Positions 35,271 to 44,974 of a DNA stretch of 64,000 nucleotides are shown here, piece by piece; the stretch's first letter is position 1; each line of letters starts with the position of its first letter. The position numbers and the translations under genes are program-made. The stretch covers positions 1 through 64,000 of the forward strand of contig NZ_JACFSZ010000009.1 in assembly GCF_014805525.1 (NCBI RefSeq). Reading direction: 5' to 3'. This DNA is from Rhabdothermincola sediminis. GTDB lineage: Bacteria > Actinomycetota > Acidimicrobiia > Acidimicrobiales > Acidimicrobilacustridaceae. The notes under the pieces are model-generated. The model made no database searches. It was not told where the DNA came from and saw only the letters and a list, made by a program, of their open reading frames with translations.

Positions 35271-35323
35271 CCGAGCTGTTCATCGGGACGCGGCCTCCGA
35301 CCGCGCCACGGTGAACAGTTCGG
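35271..35323. repeat. Palindromic repeat, copy 2 (loop TCGGAGG on the other strand)
   Basis: Two 23-nt arms, CCGAGCTGTTCATC... and its partner ending GGTGAACAGTTCGG, pair with two mismatches and two G-T pairs around the loop CCTCCGA. Read on the minus strand the loop is TCGGAGG, identical to copy 1 at 14938-14976, and CTGTTCA, CGCGG/CCGCG and TGAAC blocks are shared. It occupies the otherwise empty 200 bp between the WS/DGAT start and a small gene. Confidence 0.8.
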
Positions 35324-35391
35324 CGTCTGGGGGCATGCTCCCACGGAACGGCGCCCGCGTCACCGGGTTCGGGCAATGGCGGTGGGCGACC

Positions 35392-35625
35392 TCAGCCGTC
35401 GAGGCGGAAGCGGGGCTCGCCGCCCTCGACCGTGAGGGTGCCGGGCATGCCGATGAGGTCGAACTCGCTGCCCCGCAATCCGGCCGCTCGCACCGCCACC
35501 ACCTCGCTGCGGTGCTCACCGGCAAGGATGGTCAACTCCAGGTGCCACACCGGCGGGCCACCCTGCTCGCCCGGCTCGGGCGTGGCATCGACCACGAACA
35601 CGTCGTAGGTCCCGTCGGGGATCAT
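35392..35625 (-). CDS. Small conserved-looking hypothetical protein
   Basis: 77 residues beginning MIPDGTYDVFVVDATPEPGE. It reads as a compact beta-rich domain (HLELTILAGEHRSEVVAV, GMPGTLTVEGGEPRF) with no signal peptide. The ATG at 35625 is preferred over an upstream extension that would run into the divergent secreted-protein gene. Function unknown. Confidence 0.6.
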   Translation of the reverse strand: MIPDGTYDVFVVDATPEPGEQGGPPVWHLELTILAGEHRSEVVAVRAAGLRGSEFDLIGMPGTLTVEGGEPRFRLDG

Positions 35626-35653
35626 GGCCGTGAGCGTGGCACGATTCCTGGCA

Positions 35654-35941
35654 ATGCGCAGAACGGCTGCGGTGATCGGGGTGGTGCTCGTGGCCGTGGT
35701 GATCGCCACGGCGGTCTCAGCTCACCCGGCGCGCACGGCCACGGTGCGGATCGACTCGGTGGGCGAGCACGGGGTCTGCGCCGTCGAGCTCGGCTCGGGC
35801 CAGCGTGACTGCTGGGCCTACTCCCCGGAGATCCCCGAATCGATCGGCTTCAACCCTGGCGACTGCTACCGGGCGAGATGGGCCTACGACGCCATGGTGC
35901 CGCCGCATCTCGCCGCCACCCCTTGCCCCGACGGGGCGTGA
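35654..35941 (+). CDS. Small secreted protein, unknown function
   Basis: 95 residues from the ATG at 35654: MRRTAAVIGVVLVAVVIATA then a likely cleavage after VSA, so exported. The mature 70 residues carry four Cys (GVCAVEL, DCWAY, DCYRARW, TPCPDG), compatible with two disulfides. It is divergent from the small gene at 35392-35625 with 28 bp between, and convergent with the PIG-L gene. I recognise no family. Confidence 0.6.
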   Translation: MRRTAAVIGVVLVAVVIATAVSAHPARTATVRIDSVGEHGVCAVELGSGQRDCWAYSPEIPESIGFNPGDCYRARWAYDAMVPPHLAATPCPDGA

Positions 35942-35981
35942 GCGCGCTCCTGGGCGTGCACCCCCACGCCGGCCGCTGGGG

Positions 35982-36707
35982 TCACAGATCGACGATGGCG
36001 AGGAACAGCTCGGCTTCGGGGACACCCACCTCGGCGCCGTGGTCACGCAAGCGGCCCAGCACCCGGGCCCGGAACGCCTCGAGCTGGGTGCCGTCGTCGC
36101 CGGGATCGATGTGCATCGTCGAACGCCACTGGCTGCGGTGCTCGAGCAGCGCCGCCACCTTCGTCTCGCCGTGTCCGGTGACGTCTTCGGCATGGTTCGG
36201 CTCGTCGGCTTCGAACAGCAGCAGCGCCGAGGGTCGGTGGTGCGCCACGTCGTGGTCGCGATGGAAGTGTGGGTCCCGGGCCGCGACCACCCCGTCCACC
36301 GTCAGCCAGCCGGCGTGGCGGTGATCCGGGTGGAGGCGGTACCGCTTCCACGGGTCGTGACCGAGCACCACGTCGGGCTGTAGCCGGCGGATCCAGTAGG
36401 CCACCTGGGCCCGCAGTGCCAGCGACGACTCGAGCTCCCCGTCGATCTGGCCGAGCATCACCACTTCGCCGGTGGCCCCCAGCCGCCGGGCCGCCGCTCG
36501 CTGCTCCTGCTCGCGCTGGTGCACCAGCTCGGCCAGATCGGTCGTCGGATCCCACGAGCCCTTCGAGCCGTCGGTCAGCACCAGGTGGTGCACCACACAG
36601 CCGGCGGCCGCCCACTTGGCCAGGGTAGCTCCGCACCCGAACTCGATGTCATCGGGGTGGGCGCCGACGGCCAGCGCCCGGCCAGGGACCGGCAGGTCGA
36701 GGTTCAT
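35982..36707 (-). CDS. PIG-L/LmbE-family deacetylase
   Basis: A 241-residue zinc deacetylase of the family containing MshB and Mca. The metal motif AHPDD is at 16-20, and the partner His lies in LHPDHRHAG. It probably removes acetyl from an N-acetylglucosamine-type group. The start at 36707 overlaps the cofC stop by 4 bp (ATGA), so the two are co-translated. MshB of mycothiol synthesis is one candidate, but other PIG-L paralogues are common and no mycothiol genes are near. Confidence 0.88.
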   Translation of the reverse strand: MNLDLPVPGRALAVGAHPDDIEFGCGATLAKWAAAGCVVHHLVLTDGSKGSWDPTTDLAELVHQREQEQRAAARRLGATGEVVMLGQIDGELESSLALRAQVAYWIRRLQPDVVLGHDPWKRYRLHPDHRHAGWLTVDGVVAARDPHFHRDHDVAHHRPSALLLFEADEPNHAEDVTGHGETKVAALLEHRSQWRSTMHIDPGDDGTQLEAFRARVLGRLRDHGAEVGVPEAELFLAIVDL

Positions 36708-37342
36708 CCCTGCTCGCTCGCCGGCCGGGTCAGCGCCAGCCACGCCGGTGGCTCCAGATCGCCCGGGAGATCCACGTCCCAACCCAGCCGGGCTTCGCGC
36801 ACCACACGCAGCGGCAGCCCCAACCGGTGCGCCTCGGTCTGGTGCCGGTGGAACGACCCCGGCCCGTAGGAGAACCGGAAGCCCGCCCGGGCCGGTACGC
36901 ACGCCACGTTGGTGCCGTCATCGCGCCGATCCGGCACCAGGGTCACCCCGTCGCCGGCTGCCACCCAGGCCAGGTCCCGCGCGTGCGGTAAGTCCGCGTG
37001 GGCCACGATCACCCGCTCGACTCCCCGGGCCGCGAGCTGGGCCACCCCGTCGGCCACCGCGCCGTCGAGCCCCCGCCCCGGGCGCCAGATCACCTCTGCG
37101 CCCATCTCCGCCGCCCACGCGGCGACCTCATGGTCATCGCAGACCACCGACACCGGCAGCTCACCAGCGGCGCGCACCACCGCGGTGGCCATCCGGCGCG
37201 ACAGCTCCTGTCGGGCACGGTCGTCGAGTGCGGGGGAGAGCCGCCGCTTCGCCGCGTGGAAGGCCTTCACCGGCACGAGCACCGCGACACCGGAGACGCC
37301 CGGTCGGTCAGCGAACTCATGGCCGGCGGCCGGGGCGCTCAT
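36704..37342 (-). CDS. cofC: Phosphoenolpyruvate/2-phospholactate guanylyltransferase (F420 synthesis)
   Basis: A 212-residue nucleotidyltransferase of the CofC/FbiD family that activates PEP or 2-phospholactate with GTP in coenzyme F420 synthesis. Evidence: VAVLVPVKAFHAAKRRLSP (the N-terminal nucleotide loop), VVCDDHEVAAWA, and HADLPHARDL followed by PDRRDDGTNV. The F420-dependent-type oxidoreductase at 51165-51947 supports use of F420 in this organism. It is divergent from gpsA (25 bp between starts) and overlaps the PIG-L gene. Confidence 0.87.
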   Translation of the reverse strand: MSAPAAGHEFADRPGVSGVAVLVPVKAFHAAKRRLSPALDDRARQELSRRMATAVVRAAGELPVSVVCDDHEVAAWAAEMGAEVIWRPGRGLDGAVADGVAQLAARGVERVIVAHADLPHARDLAWVAAGDGVTLVPDRRDDGTNVACVPARAGFRFSYGPGSFHRHQTEAHRLGLPLRVVREARLGWDVDLPGDLEPPAWLALTRPASEQG

Positions 37343-37367
37343 CGAGCCCCGAGTCTAGGGTGAGGTC

Positions 37368-38372
37368 ATGCGGATCAAGGCGGCCGTCATCGGTGCCGGG
37401 TCGTGGGGGACGACCGTCGCCAACCTCCTGGTCCAGAACGTGCCCACGATCCTGTGGGCCCGCGAAGCCGGGCTCGCCGAGCAGATCAGCACCACCCATC
37501 GCAACGAGCGGTATCTGCCCGGCTTCTCCCTCGACGCCAGGCTGGCGGCCACCGCGGACCTGGAAGAGGCGGTCTGCAGCGCAGACCTCCTGGTGATGGG
37601 CGTGCCCTCCCACGGGTTCCGCGACACCCTCGAGGCCGTCAGCCCCTGCATCCGCGCCTGGGTCCCCGTGGTGAGCCTGGCCAAAGGTCTCGAGCAGGGC
37701 ACGAACAAGCGCATGACGGAGATCATCCAGGAGGTGCTGCCTGGCCATCCCTACGGGGTGCTCACCGGCCCCAACCTGGCGAAGGAGATCCTCGCCGGCC
37801 ACGCCGCGGCCTCCGTGCTGGCCATGAGCGACGCCACCATCGCCACCCGCCTCCAGGACGTGTTCGCTACCGAGCCGTTCCGCGTCTACACCAACGACGA
37901 CGTCATCGGCTGCGAGCTCGGCGGGGCATTGAAGAACGTCATGGCCATCGCGTCCGGGATGGCCGACGGGCTGGGTACCGGCGACAACACCCGGGCCGCG
38001 GTGATCACCCGGGGACTCGCCGAGCTGACCCGGCTTGGCATGGCGATGGGCGGCAAGCCCATGACCTTCGCGGGTCTGGCCGGCATGGGGGACCTGCTCG
38101 CGACCTGCATCAGCCCCCAGAGCCGCAACCGCCACGTCGGCGAGCAGCTCGGCCGAGGTCGGCGCATCGAGGAGATCATCGAAGAGATGCACATGGTCGC
38201 CGAAGGGGTGAAGACCGCGCCGGTGGTGATGGAGCTTGCCGAACGCTACGGAGTGGAGATGCCCATCGCCGAGCAGGTGTTCAACGTGGTGCACCGCGGC
38301 CGCCCGGCCGAGGAGGCCTACCGTGGGCTGCTCCGCCGCCGGCGGGTGAGGGAGATGCATGGCCTCGACTGA
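37368..38372 (+). CDS. gpsA: Glycerol-3-phosphate dehydrogenase [NAD(P)+]
   Basis: 334 residues. It reduces dihydroxyacetone phosphate to sn-glycerol-3-phosphate for phospholipid synthesis. The Rossmann motif GAGSWGT is at 9-15, the catalytic Lys lies in [17 protein letters not shown], and PNLAKEIL and [10 protein letters not shown] are diagnostic. It has a full-length C-terminal helical domain. The start matches the family exactly. Confidence 0.96.
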   Translation: MRIKAAVIGAGSWGTTVANLLVQNVPTILWAREAGLAEQISTTHRNERYLPGFSLDARLAATADLEEAVCSADLLVMGVPSHGFRDTLEAVSPCIRAWVPVVSLAKGLEQGTNKRMTEIIQEVLPGHPYGVLTGPNLAKEILAGHAAASVLAMSDATIATRLQDVFATEPFRVYTNDDVIGCELGGALKNVMAIASGMADGLGTGDNTRAAVITRGLAELTRLGMAMGGKPMTFAGLAGMGDLLATCISPQSRNRHVGEQLGRGRRIEEIIEEMHMVAEGVKTAPVVMELAERYGVEMPIAEQVFNVVHRGRPAEEAYRGLLRRRRVREMHGLD

Positions 38373-38462
38373 GCCCCGAGCGACCGTCGGGCGTGCCGTC
38401 CGGAGCACCCCCACCGGCGGTGACCGGCGCGCCGGCCGCCCGCGGCTGGCGCCCCCGGCACC

Positions 38463-40529
38463 GTGATGCGCCCCGGCCAGTGGCTCGGGCCGTGGTGGTT
38501 CGAGCGCCAGACCGACCCCGAGAGCGCCGAGTTCATCCCCGGCGGTGGGCGGGAGAACCTCACCCACCGGACCTGGACCCGGCTGGGCACCCTCACGGGC
38601 CCGGAGCGGGCCGCCATCGACCCCCGGGGGCTGGTGGGCGGTCCCTCCGCCCGCTGGTCGATCGACTGGTGGATCGGCGCCGAGGACCGCTGGCACCTCC
38701 CCAGCCGGGAGGTGGCCGTCCGCCAGCGCCTGGTGGGTCACGCCCCCGTGGTCGAGACCGCCATGCGGATTCCCGGCGGTGACGCGCGGCACCGGGCGTT
38801 CGCGTTGGCCGGCCGGGACGGACCGGAGGTGGTCATCGAGATCGAGAACGGCACTCCTGTCCCCTTCGCGGTCGCGCTCGCGCTGCGACCCGATACCCCC
38901 GCCGGCCCAGGCGTGATCACCACTGTCGAGCTCGACGGCACGGCGGTGCTCGCTGACGGCGAGCTGGCCCTCGTGCTCCCGAGGCCGCCGGCGCGGATCG
39001 CGGTGGGCACCGCCTCCGACGGCGACGCGGTCCACGACGTGATCACCGGCGCGGCGACGGCGTCCTGGCCGGGGCCCGTGCGCTGCGAGCGGGGCCGGGC
39101 GAATGCGGCCTTCGTATACCCGCTGCCCCACACCGCCACCCTCAGGGCGGCGCTGCCGCTGCGGCCCCCGCTGCCCTCGCCCCGCCGGCGACGCCACGCC
39201 GGAACGATCCGAGTGGTGAGCTCGGCCACCACCGCCGAGCAGGTGCGCAAGGGCTGGGACCGGCAGGTGGCGAGAGCGCTGCGGGTGCAGCTCCCCGACG
39301 ACCGGCTGGCCGGGGTGATCGAGGCCGCCCGCCGGCACCTGCTCGGCCTCCACGCCGGCGAGGACGTGTCCACCTGGCCGTTGCGGGCCGCAGGTTGGCG
39401 GGAGACGGCCGCGGTGGTGGTGGCCCTCGACCAGTACGGGTTCCACGAAGAGGCGAGCCAGCTCGTGGCCACGCTTCCGGACCGCCAGGGGCTCGACGGC
39501 TTCGTCGGCGCGAGCGAGGAGGGGTGGGCAGCCAACGGGGCGGCGCTGCACGCGGTGGGGGAGCACTGGCGCCTGACTCGCGACGAGCTCACCACCGAGG
39601 AGCTGGTCGGTCCGGTGGCCAAGGCCGGTCACTGGATCGGCAAGCGATGGGCAGCCGGGCAGGTACGGGGACGGGCCCGGCGGGGCTCGTTTCCCGGGCC
39701 CGGGCTCGAGGACCTCGGCTGGTGCGCGCGGGGCCTGCGGGATGTGGCCGGCGCGATGGCCGGCGTCGGCCAACCGGAGCTCGCCGAAGACCTGGACCGC
39801 TTCGCCGAGCAGATCGTGGCCGTCCTCGCCGGGGGCGAGCCCGAGGCCGCGCACCTCCGTGTTGCCTCGCTCGGTGCGCTGCCCGAACCCGGGGAGCGGA
39901 TGGCGGCGGTGGCTGCGCTGGCTCGCGAACGCTGGGAGGTGGGACCGGCGCTGGTCGACCCCGCCGACCGCGGCCTCGACCCGTCCCTCACCCTCGCGCT
40001 GGCCACCATCGAGCTCCGCCTGGGTGACGAGCGGGCACTCGATCGTCTGGGCTGGCTGCTCGACCATGCATCGGCCACGGTGACCTGGCCCAGCGCTGTC
40101 CACCCCCGGACCCGGGGCGGCTCCGCCGGCGACGGCCACGACGGGGTGGTCACGGCGCAGGCCTGCTCGTTCTTCCGCCGTCTGCTGGTCGACGAGGACC
40201 GTTCCGGGCTCCGGCTGTGCGCGATGTACCCACCGGGGTGGCTCGGCCAGGGAGTCGAGGTGCACGACGCCCCGACGGCTTTCGGCCGGTTGGGCTTCGC
40301 CGTCCGCTGGCACGGCGAGCGCCCCGCGCTGCTGTGGGAGCTGGACCCCCACCCCGGGGTCGGCGAGATCACCCTGGTGGCGCCGGGGCTCGATCCGTCG
40401 TGGTCGAGCAGTGAGCCCCGGGGGGAGGCGCTGCTCGCTCCGGTGACATCTGCCACGGTCATCGCCGAGCCTGCCGGGCCCCCTGCGCCGGAGCCCGATG
40501 GCGAGACTGGGTCATCATCGTTCAGCTGA
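38463..40529 (+). CDS. Large conserved hypothetical, possible carbohydrate-active protein
   Basis: 688 residues from a GTG at 38463. The N-terminal 230 residues look like a beta-sandwich (WWFERQTDPESAEFIP, WSIDWWIGAEDRWHLP), and the rest is helical with Trp-rich repeats, like the (alpha/alpha)6 barrel of some glycosidases (GLDGFVGASEEGWAANGAAL, LRLCAMYPPGWLGQGVEVHD). No signal peptide is seen. The whole is consistent with a glycoside hydrolase-like protein, but I do not see a secure catalytic pair, so the function remains open. It is followed 25 bp later by the cyclase gene. Confidence 0.7.
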   Translation: MMRPGQWLGPWWFERQTDPESAEFIPGGGRENLTHRTWTRLGTLTGPERAAIDPRGLVGGPSARWSIDWWIGAEDRWHLPSREVAVRQRLVGHAPVVETAMRIPGGDARHRAFALAGRDGPEVVIEIENGTPVPFAVALALRPDTPAGPGVITTVELDGTAVLADGELALVLPRPPARIAVGTASDGDAVHDVITGAATASWPGPVRCERGRANAAFVYPLPHTATLRAALPLRPPLPSPRRRRHAGTIRVVSSATTAEQVRKGWDRQVARALRVQLPDDRLAGVIEAARRHLLGLHAGEDVSTWPLRAAGWRETAAVVVALDQYGFHEEASQLVATLPDRQGLDGFVGASEEGWAANGAALHAVGEHWRLTRDELTTEELVGPVAKAGHWIGKRWAAGQVRGRARRGSFPGPGLEDLGWCARGLRDVAGAMAGVGQPELAEDLDRFAEQIVAVLAGGEPEAAHLRVASLGALPEPGERMAAVAALARERWEVGPALVDPADRGLDPSLTLALATIELRLGDERALDRLGWLLDHASATVTWPSAVHPRTRGGSAGDGHDGVVTAQACSFFRRLLVDEDRSGLRLCAMYPPGWLGQGVEVHDAPTAFGRLGFAVRWHGERPALLWELDPHPGVGEITLVAPGLDPSWSSSEPRGEALLAPVTSATVIAEPAGPPAPEPDGETGSSSFS

Positions 40530-40554
40530 GGCAGGCGAGGCAGCGAGGTCGGAG

Positions 40555-42258
40555 ATGAGCGAGCAGGACGCGGAGCAGGTCGATCTGCGCTCGGTGCTGA
40601 TGGATCTCGGCGTTCCGCTCGACGAGGTCGAGCGGGCCGAAGCCGACGGCACCCTCGAGCTGCTGGCCCTCGAGCGGGTCGTCTGGCTCGAGCCGCCCAC
40701 GTTCGACCTCGCCGAGGTGGCGGCGCTCTCGGGTGTCTCCCCGGAGGAGATCCGGTCCTACTGGCGGGCGCTCGGCTTCCCCGACCCCCGACCCGGCGAG
40801 AAGCTCTTCACCGAGCGCGACGTCGAGATGTTGAGCGCCGTGGTGTCGTTCATCGCCGAGGGCACGCTCGAGCCGGACCTGGCGCTCCAGATGGCCCGGG
40901 TGGTGGGCTCGGCCATGGACCGCATCGCCACCGCCCAGGTCGATTCGTTGCAGCTCAGACGTGACGCCCGGGAGAGCCAGGAGGCCGCGGGCGGCACCGT
41001 GACCGCGGGGGCCGCCCGGAACACCGCGGAGCTGCTCTCGCTCATGCCCCGGGTGATGGAGCTGGTGTGGCGCCGCCAGGTCGCCCACGCGGCCCGCCGG
41101 CGCATGATGCGCGCCGCCAGCGACGGAGGAGCCGACACCGTGGTGGTGGGATTCGCCGACATGGTGGGATTCACCGCCAAGACCCAGCAGCTCGAGGACC
41201 ACGAGCTGGCCGAGGTGGTGGACCGCTTCGAGACCGTCGCGTACGACGTGGTGAACAGCCACGGTGGACGGGTGGTCAAGATGATCGGCGACGAGGTCAT
41301 GTTCCTCCACGACGAGGTGCGCGCCGGAGCTGAGCTGGCGCTGGCGCTGGCGGAGCGCTTCGGCGACGACCCCGCGCTCTCCGACGTGCGGGTCGGGCTG
41401 GCCTGTGGACCGGTGCTCGAGCGCGACGGTGACGTCTACGGGCAGGTGGTCAACCTGGCCAACCGCATCGTGTCCATCGCCTACCCGGGGTCGGTGGTGG
41501 TGTCCGAGGAGGTGCACGACGCGCTGGCCGACCACGACGACCTCTACTTCCGATCGCTGCGCTCCCACTACCTCAAGGACATCGGAAAGGTCCCGCTGTG
41601 GGTGCTGCGGCGCAGCGCGGAGTCCCCCGAGGCGCCCTACCGGGATGCCCGGGAGCGCCGGGCGGCGCGGGAGTTCCTGCGAGAGCAGTGGGCGATGTTG
41701 CGCGAGGAGGTCCGGGCTCGCAGCGCCGAGCTGTCCGACCTGCCGGAGCTCTTGCGCCGCGAGATCGCGCGCGGTGGCCCGAACCAGACGGAGCCGACCA
41801 CCGGACAGTTCGAGGCCCTCACCGACGCGGTCCTCGAAGCGGACCTGCAACCGCAGATCCAGGTGGAGCTGCTGGCCGACCTCGAGGTGGCCCAGCGGCT
41901 ACGGCGCCTGGAAGAGGAGGCGCAGGCGAAGGCAGCCGAAGCCGACGAGGAGGCCGAGCGTCGCCTGGAGGAGATCGAGCGGGAGGCGCGCCAGCGGATC
42001 GAGCACATCGAGCGTGAGGCCCGACTCAAGATCGAGCGGGCCCTCGCCGAGGCGGAGGAGAAGTCCCGGCGGGCCAACGAGGAAGCCAGCCGCAAGGTCG
42101 AACGGGTCGCCATCGAAGCCGAGCGCAAGGCGGAGCGGGCAGCGAAGGAGGCCAAGGTCGAGGCGCAGCGCAAGGCCAAGCGCCGCTCGCGCGACCGGGA
42201 CGCCCGGAACGGCAAGAAGGGCACGCGCAACCACAAGAAGGACGAGAACGACACGTAA
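40555..42258 (+). CDS. Class III adenylate cyclase with regulatory N-terminus and charged coiled-coil tail
   Basis: 567 residues. Residues 1-150 contain a MerR-like helical region (FDLAEVAALSGVSPEEIRSYW) resembling the adenylate-cyclase regulatory domain of mycobacterial Rv1264. The catalytic domain (about 195-375) has both metal Asp (Asp202 in FADMVGFT, Asp246 in IGDEVMF), the substrate-selecting Lys242 and Asp293, and transition-state Asn300/Arg304, so it should make cAMP as a homodimer. Residues 430-567 are an almost uninterrupted Glu/Lys/Arg/Ala coiled coil ending in a basic, lysine-rich tail. The ATG at 40555 has GGAG before it. No membrane segment is seen, so it is cytosolic. Confidence 0.92.
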   Translation: MSEQDAEQVDLRSVLMDLGVPLDEVERAEADGTLELLALERVVWLEPPTFDLAEVAALSGVSPEEIRSYWRALGFPDPRPGEKLFTERDVEMLSAVVSFIAEGTLEPDLALQMARVVGSAMDRIATAQVDSLQLRRDARESQEAAGGTVTAGAARNTAELLSLMPRVMELVWRRQVAHAARRRMMRAASDGGADTVVVGFADMVGFTAKTQQLEDHELAEVVDRFETVAYDVVNSHGGRVVKMIGDEVMFLHDEVRAGAELALALAERFGDDPALSDVRVGLACGPVLERDGDVYGQVVNLANRIVSIAYPGSVVVSEEVHDALADHDDLYFRSLRSHYLKDIGKVPLWVLRRSAESPEAPYRDARERRAAREFLREQWAMLREEVRARSAELSDLPELLRREIARGGPNQTEPTTGQFEALTDAVLEADLQPQIQVELLADLEVAQRLRRLEEEAQAKAAEADEEAERRLEEIEREARQRIEHIEREARLKIERALAEAEEKSRRANEEASRKVERVAIEAERKAERAAKEAKVEAQRKAKRRSRDRDARNGKKGTRNHKKDENDT

Positions 42259-42307
42259 GCCGGGGGAGGGGGGTGCGCGGCTCCCGGGGGCGGTGTCGGG
42301 GTGCGGC

Positions 42308-44950
42308 TCAGCCGTTCGCGAGCTGCGCGGTGGCGATGCGCCACGGCGCCAGCTCGAAGGAGCCTTCGAAAGGCTCGAGCGGCCGGCCGCGCAGGTCGAC
42401 CAGCCACCCCCGCCGCCCGGGGATGTGCACGACGGTCGGCTCCGGTGAAGGGTTGAACACCCGCACCACCAGCTGACCGCGCTCCCGCCGCACGGCCGAC
42501 ACCTCGGCTCCGCCGACGTCCAGCCCGGTGCCGGTCGCCGGGCCGTCACCCTCACCGCTCGATGACGTCACCCGCATCGGGAGGAACGCGTCGTCGACCA
42601 GCCCGAACGCCGCGGTGGGATCGCCACCCGCCGCCAGCGCGAACCGCAACGTGTGGGGCCCGATCATCTGGGAGCCCTCGGTGTGGATGAACGGCCCCGC
42701 CGGCAGCGGGCGATACGCCATCGGCGCGTTGGACAGCAGTCCGGTGCAGCGCAAGAGGGTGAGGGCCAGGGCGTGGGCCGCGCCATCGCGCACGTCGACC
42801 AGCTCGTACTCGAGCAGCCCCTCGTGTACCACCGTCAGCCCACCCGCGCAGACGAACCGGCGCGAGGGATAGGTCGGCAGGGGCAGCTCGTGCGGTCCAC
42901 CCTCGGCCTCCAGGCCCCGGGACACCACCGCGAACGCGCACTCCGCGTGGGACTCGCGGGCCGGATCGGGCAGCGGGAACCAGGCCCGGAGCCGGTGGTC
43001 ACGGCACGGGTTGTGGAACTCGACGGCCACCCGCACCAGCGGGCTGCCCGCGTGCACCTCGATCGTCGTCGTGGTCGTCACCTCGACGGAACCCGCACGG
43101 GCTCCGAAGGTCACTCGCTCGGGCCAGGAGTAGGTGCGCTCGATCGCCAACCGGGCCCTTAGCGGGCCACGCTCGACCACCCGAACCGACACCGACGCCG
43201 GGGTGTCCACCACGGTGTCGGTCGCGGGCGGGGAGTAGTTGTAGGTGTCACCCGCGTCGCCGTCGTCGACGAGCCGGGCCATGCCCGCCACCCCGTCGAG
43301 GGAGAACGTGCCGGTGGCGGGGTCGACCTCCACGGTCACCAAGCCGTTGGCGATCACCGGCGCGCCAGCGCCCTCGACGGTCACCGGGGCCACGCGATCT
43401 GCGCCGGGCTCGAGGACCTTCCAGCCGAGGGCCGGGACATCGGCCGCCCAGGTGAGCACCCGCTGCGAAGGTGGGGTGACCAGCGCGATCCGGGCCGGGC
43501 CCTCGGGCAGATCGGCCGCGGCCTCGCTCACGAGGCTCTTCGCCGGACCGGCGTAGCGCTCGCCGCTCCCGTCGCTGGAGCAGACCAGTCGCACGTCGAG
43601 CACCCCGGTCTCCTCGACCTCGATCTCGACGTCGCGCAGCTCGTGCATGCCGTCGACCGCCGCGTGCACCAGGGTGACCACGTCGGTCCGGGTCAGCCCG
43701 CCGGTGCCGGCCACGCCGTCGTTGACCGAGAGCACCTGCGTCCCGTCGATCGGCTCGGTGCCGGCCAACACCAGCTCGACCACCCCGCTACGGGTGCGGG
43801 CCGAGGAGTTGACGGCCAGTGGCCCGGGCACACCGATGGAGCTGGCCAGTGCGGCCACGGCCCGCTCCGCCAACCCCTCGCCGATCTGGCGCGCTTCCGT
43901 GTAGCGGTGCCGGACCGCGGCGTTCACCTCGTCGATGGAGCACGCACAGCTCGAGTCGTGTGCCGCGTTGCGGATCATCTCCAGCCAGGCCAGCTCGAGC
44001 GCTCGCTCGGGCCAGCGATCGGCCGGCAGGTACAGCGCGCTCAGCGGCTCGGCCACCCGCTCCAGCACCCGCTCGGCCACCGCGGCGGCCTGCTTGACGT
44101 CGACCCGGTTCGAGGCGACCCCCATCAGCAGGTTGGCCCGCGCCCCCGAGCGCAGCTCCCCGAGCCAGGTGGGGAGTCCCTCGGTCGCCGCCCGGTCCAG
44201 GTAGTCCGCGAGAGTGGTGACCTGGAACCGGTAGCCGTCCTGGAGCTGGTTGGCCTCCGCCAGCACCCGGCTCAGGTATGGCTTCGGTCGCAGGTGGTCG
44301 GTGCCGTTCATCCACAGGATCGGCCCCTCGAGGAGGAAGCTCGCATGGTCGCGCTCGAAGCGCTCCACCATGCCGACCAGCTCCTTGGCATCGTCGGGCA
44401 GTGCGGCGCCGTTGCCGTAGCCCTCGAGCAGGTACTCGGCCCGCACGGTGGAGCCGTCGGGTGCCGACCACCAGAACGCGCTGCGATCGACGGCCGAGGG
44501 AACCCCGCGCCACACGACCGCATGGGACAGCCCGAACTGGCGGAGGATCTGTGGCATCTGGGCCACGTGCCCGAACATGTCAGGCAGGTACCCGACCTCC
44601 ATCGCCCCGCCGAAGGCGGCCGCCCGCTCCCAGCCCAGCTGGAGGTCGCGGACCACCGTCTCACCGGACACGAGGAACTCGTCCATGAGGACGTACCACG
44701 GGCCCACCCCCAGCCGCCCGCTGGCCGCCAGGCCCCGGAGCCGCTCGGTGTGCTCGGGGCGGACCTCCAGGTAGTCGTCGACGACGGCCATCTGCCCGTC
44801 GAGCATGAAGTGCGCGAACCCCGGGTCGCGCTCGAGGAGCGGGAGCAGCTCGTCGACCAGGTCGACGAGCTGCAACCGGAAGGACTGGTACGCCTCGTAC
44901 CATTCCCGGTCCCAGTGGGTGTGGGGCACGACGGCCACCTCGCGAGTCAT
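42308..44950 (-). CDS. Alpha-mannosidase, glycoside hydrolase family 38
   Basis: 880 residues. The zinc-binding start VVPHTHWDREW (His12, Asp14) and the nucleophile Asp124 in YLPDMFGHVAQMPQIL define GH38; the C-terminal half is the usual beta-sandwich (FALAAGGDPTAAFGLVDD). No signal peptide, so it likely trims mannosides or mannosylglycans in the cytoplasm. It is convergent with the cyclase gene and divergent from the isomerase gene. Confidence 0.95.
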   Translation of the reverse strand: MTREVAVVPHTHWDREWYEAYQSFRLQLVDLVDELLPLLERDPGFAHFMLDGQMAVVDDYLEVRPEHTERLRGLAASGRLGVGPWYVLMDEFLVSGETVVRDLQLGWERAAAFGGAMEVGYLPDMFGHVAQMPQILRQFGLSHAVVWRGVPSAVDRSAFWWSAPDGSTVRAEYLLEGYGNGAALPDDAKELVGMVERFERDHASFLLEGPILWMNGTDHLRPKPYLSRVLAEANQLQDGYRFQVTTLADYLDRAATEGLPTWLGELRSGARANLLMGVASNRVDVKQAAAVAERVLERVAEPLSALYLPADRWPERALELAWLEMIRNAAHDSSCACSIDEVNAAVRHRYTEARQIGEGLAERAVAALASSIGVPGPLAVNSSARTRSGVVELVLAGTEPIDGTQVLSVNDGVAGTGGLTRTDVVTLVHAAVDGMHELRDVEIEVEETGVLDVRLVCSSDGSGERYAGPAKSLVSEAAADLPEGPARIALVTPPSQRVLTWAADVPALGWKVLEPGADRVAPVTVEGAGAPVIANGLVTVEVDPATGTFSLDGVAGMARLVDDGDAGDTYNYSPPATDTVVDTPASVSVRVVERGPLRARLAIERTYSWPERVTFGARAGSVEVTTTTTIEVHAGSPLVRVAVEFHNPCRDHRLRAWFPLPDPARESHAECAFAVVSRGLEAEGGPHELPLPTYPSRRFVCAGGLTVVHEGLLEYELVDVRDGAAHALALTLLRCTGLLSNAPMAYRPLPAGPFIHTEGSQMIGPHTLRFALAAGGDPTAAFGLVDDAFLPMRVTSSSGEGDGPATGTGLDVGGAEVSAVRRERGQLVVRVFNPSPEPTVVHIPGRRGWLVDLRGRPLEPFEGSFELAPWRIATAQLANG

Positions 44951-44974
44951 GTGGGGAGCCTACGCTCGGCAACG

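Noticed and set aside
37317-40352. 1,011-codon open frame on the minus strand
   Set aside because: Runs opposite gpsA and the 688-residue gene; no domains and Gly/Arg/His-rich, so a shadow.
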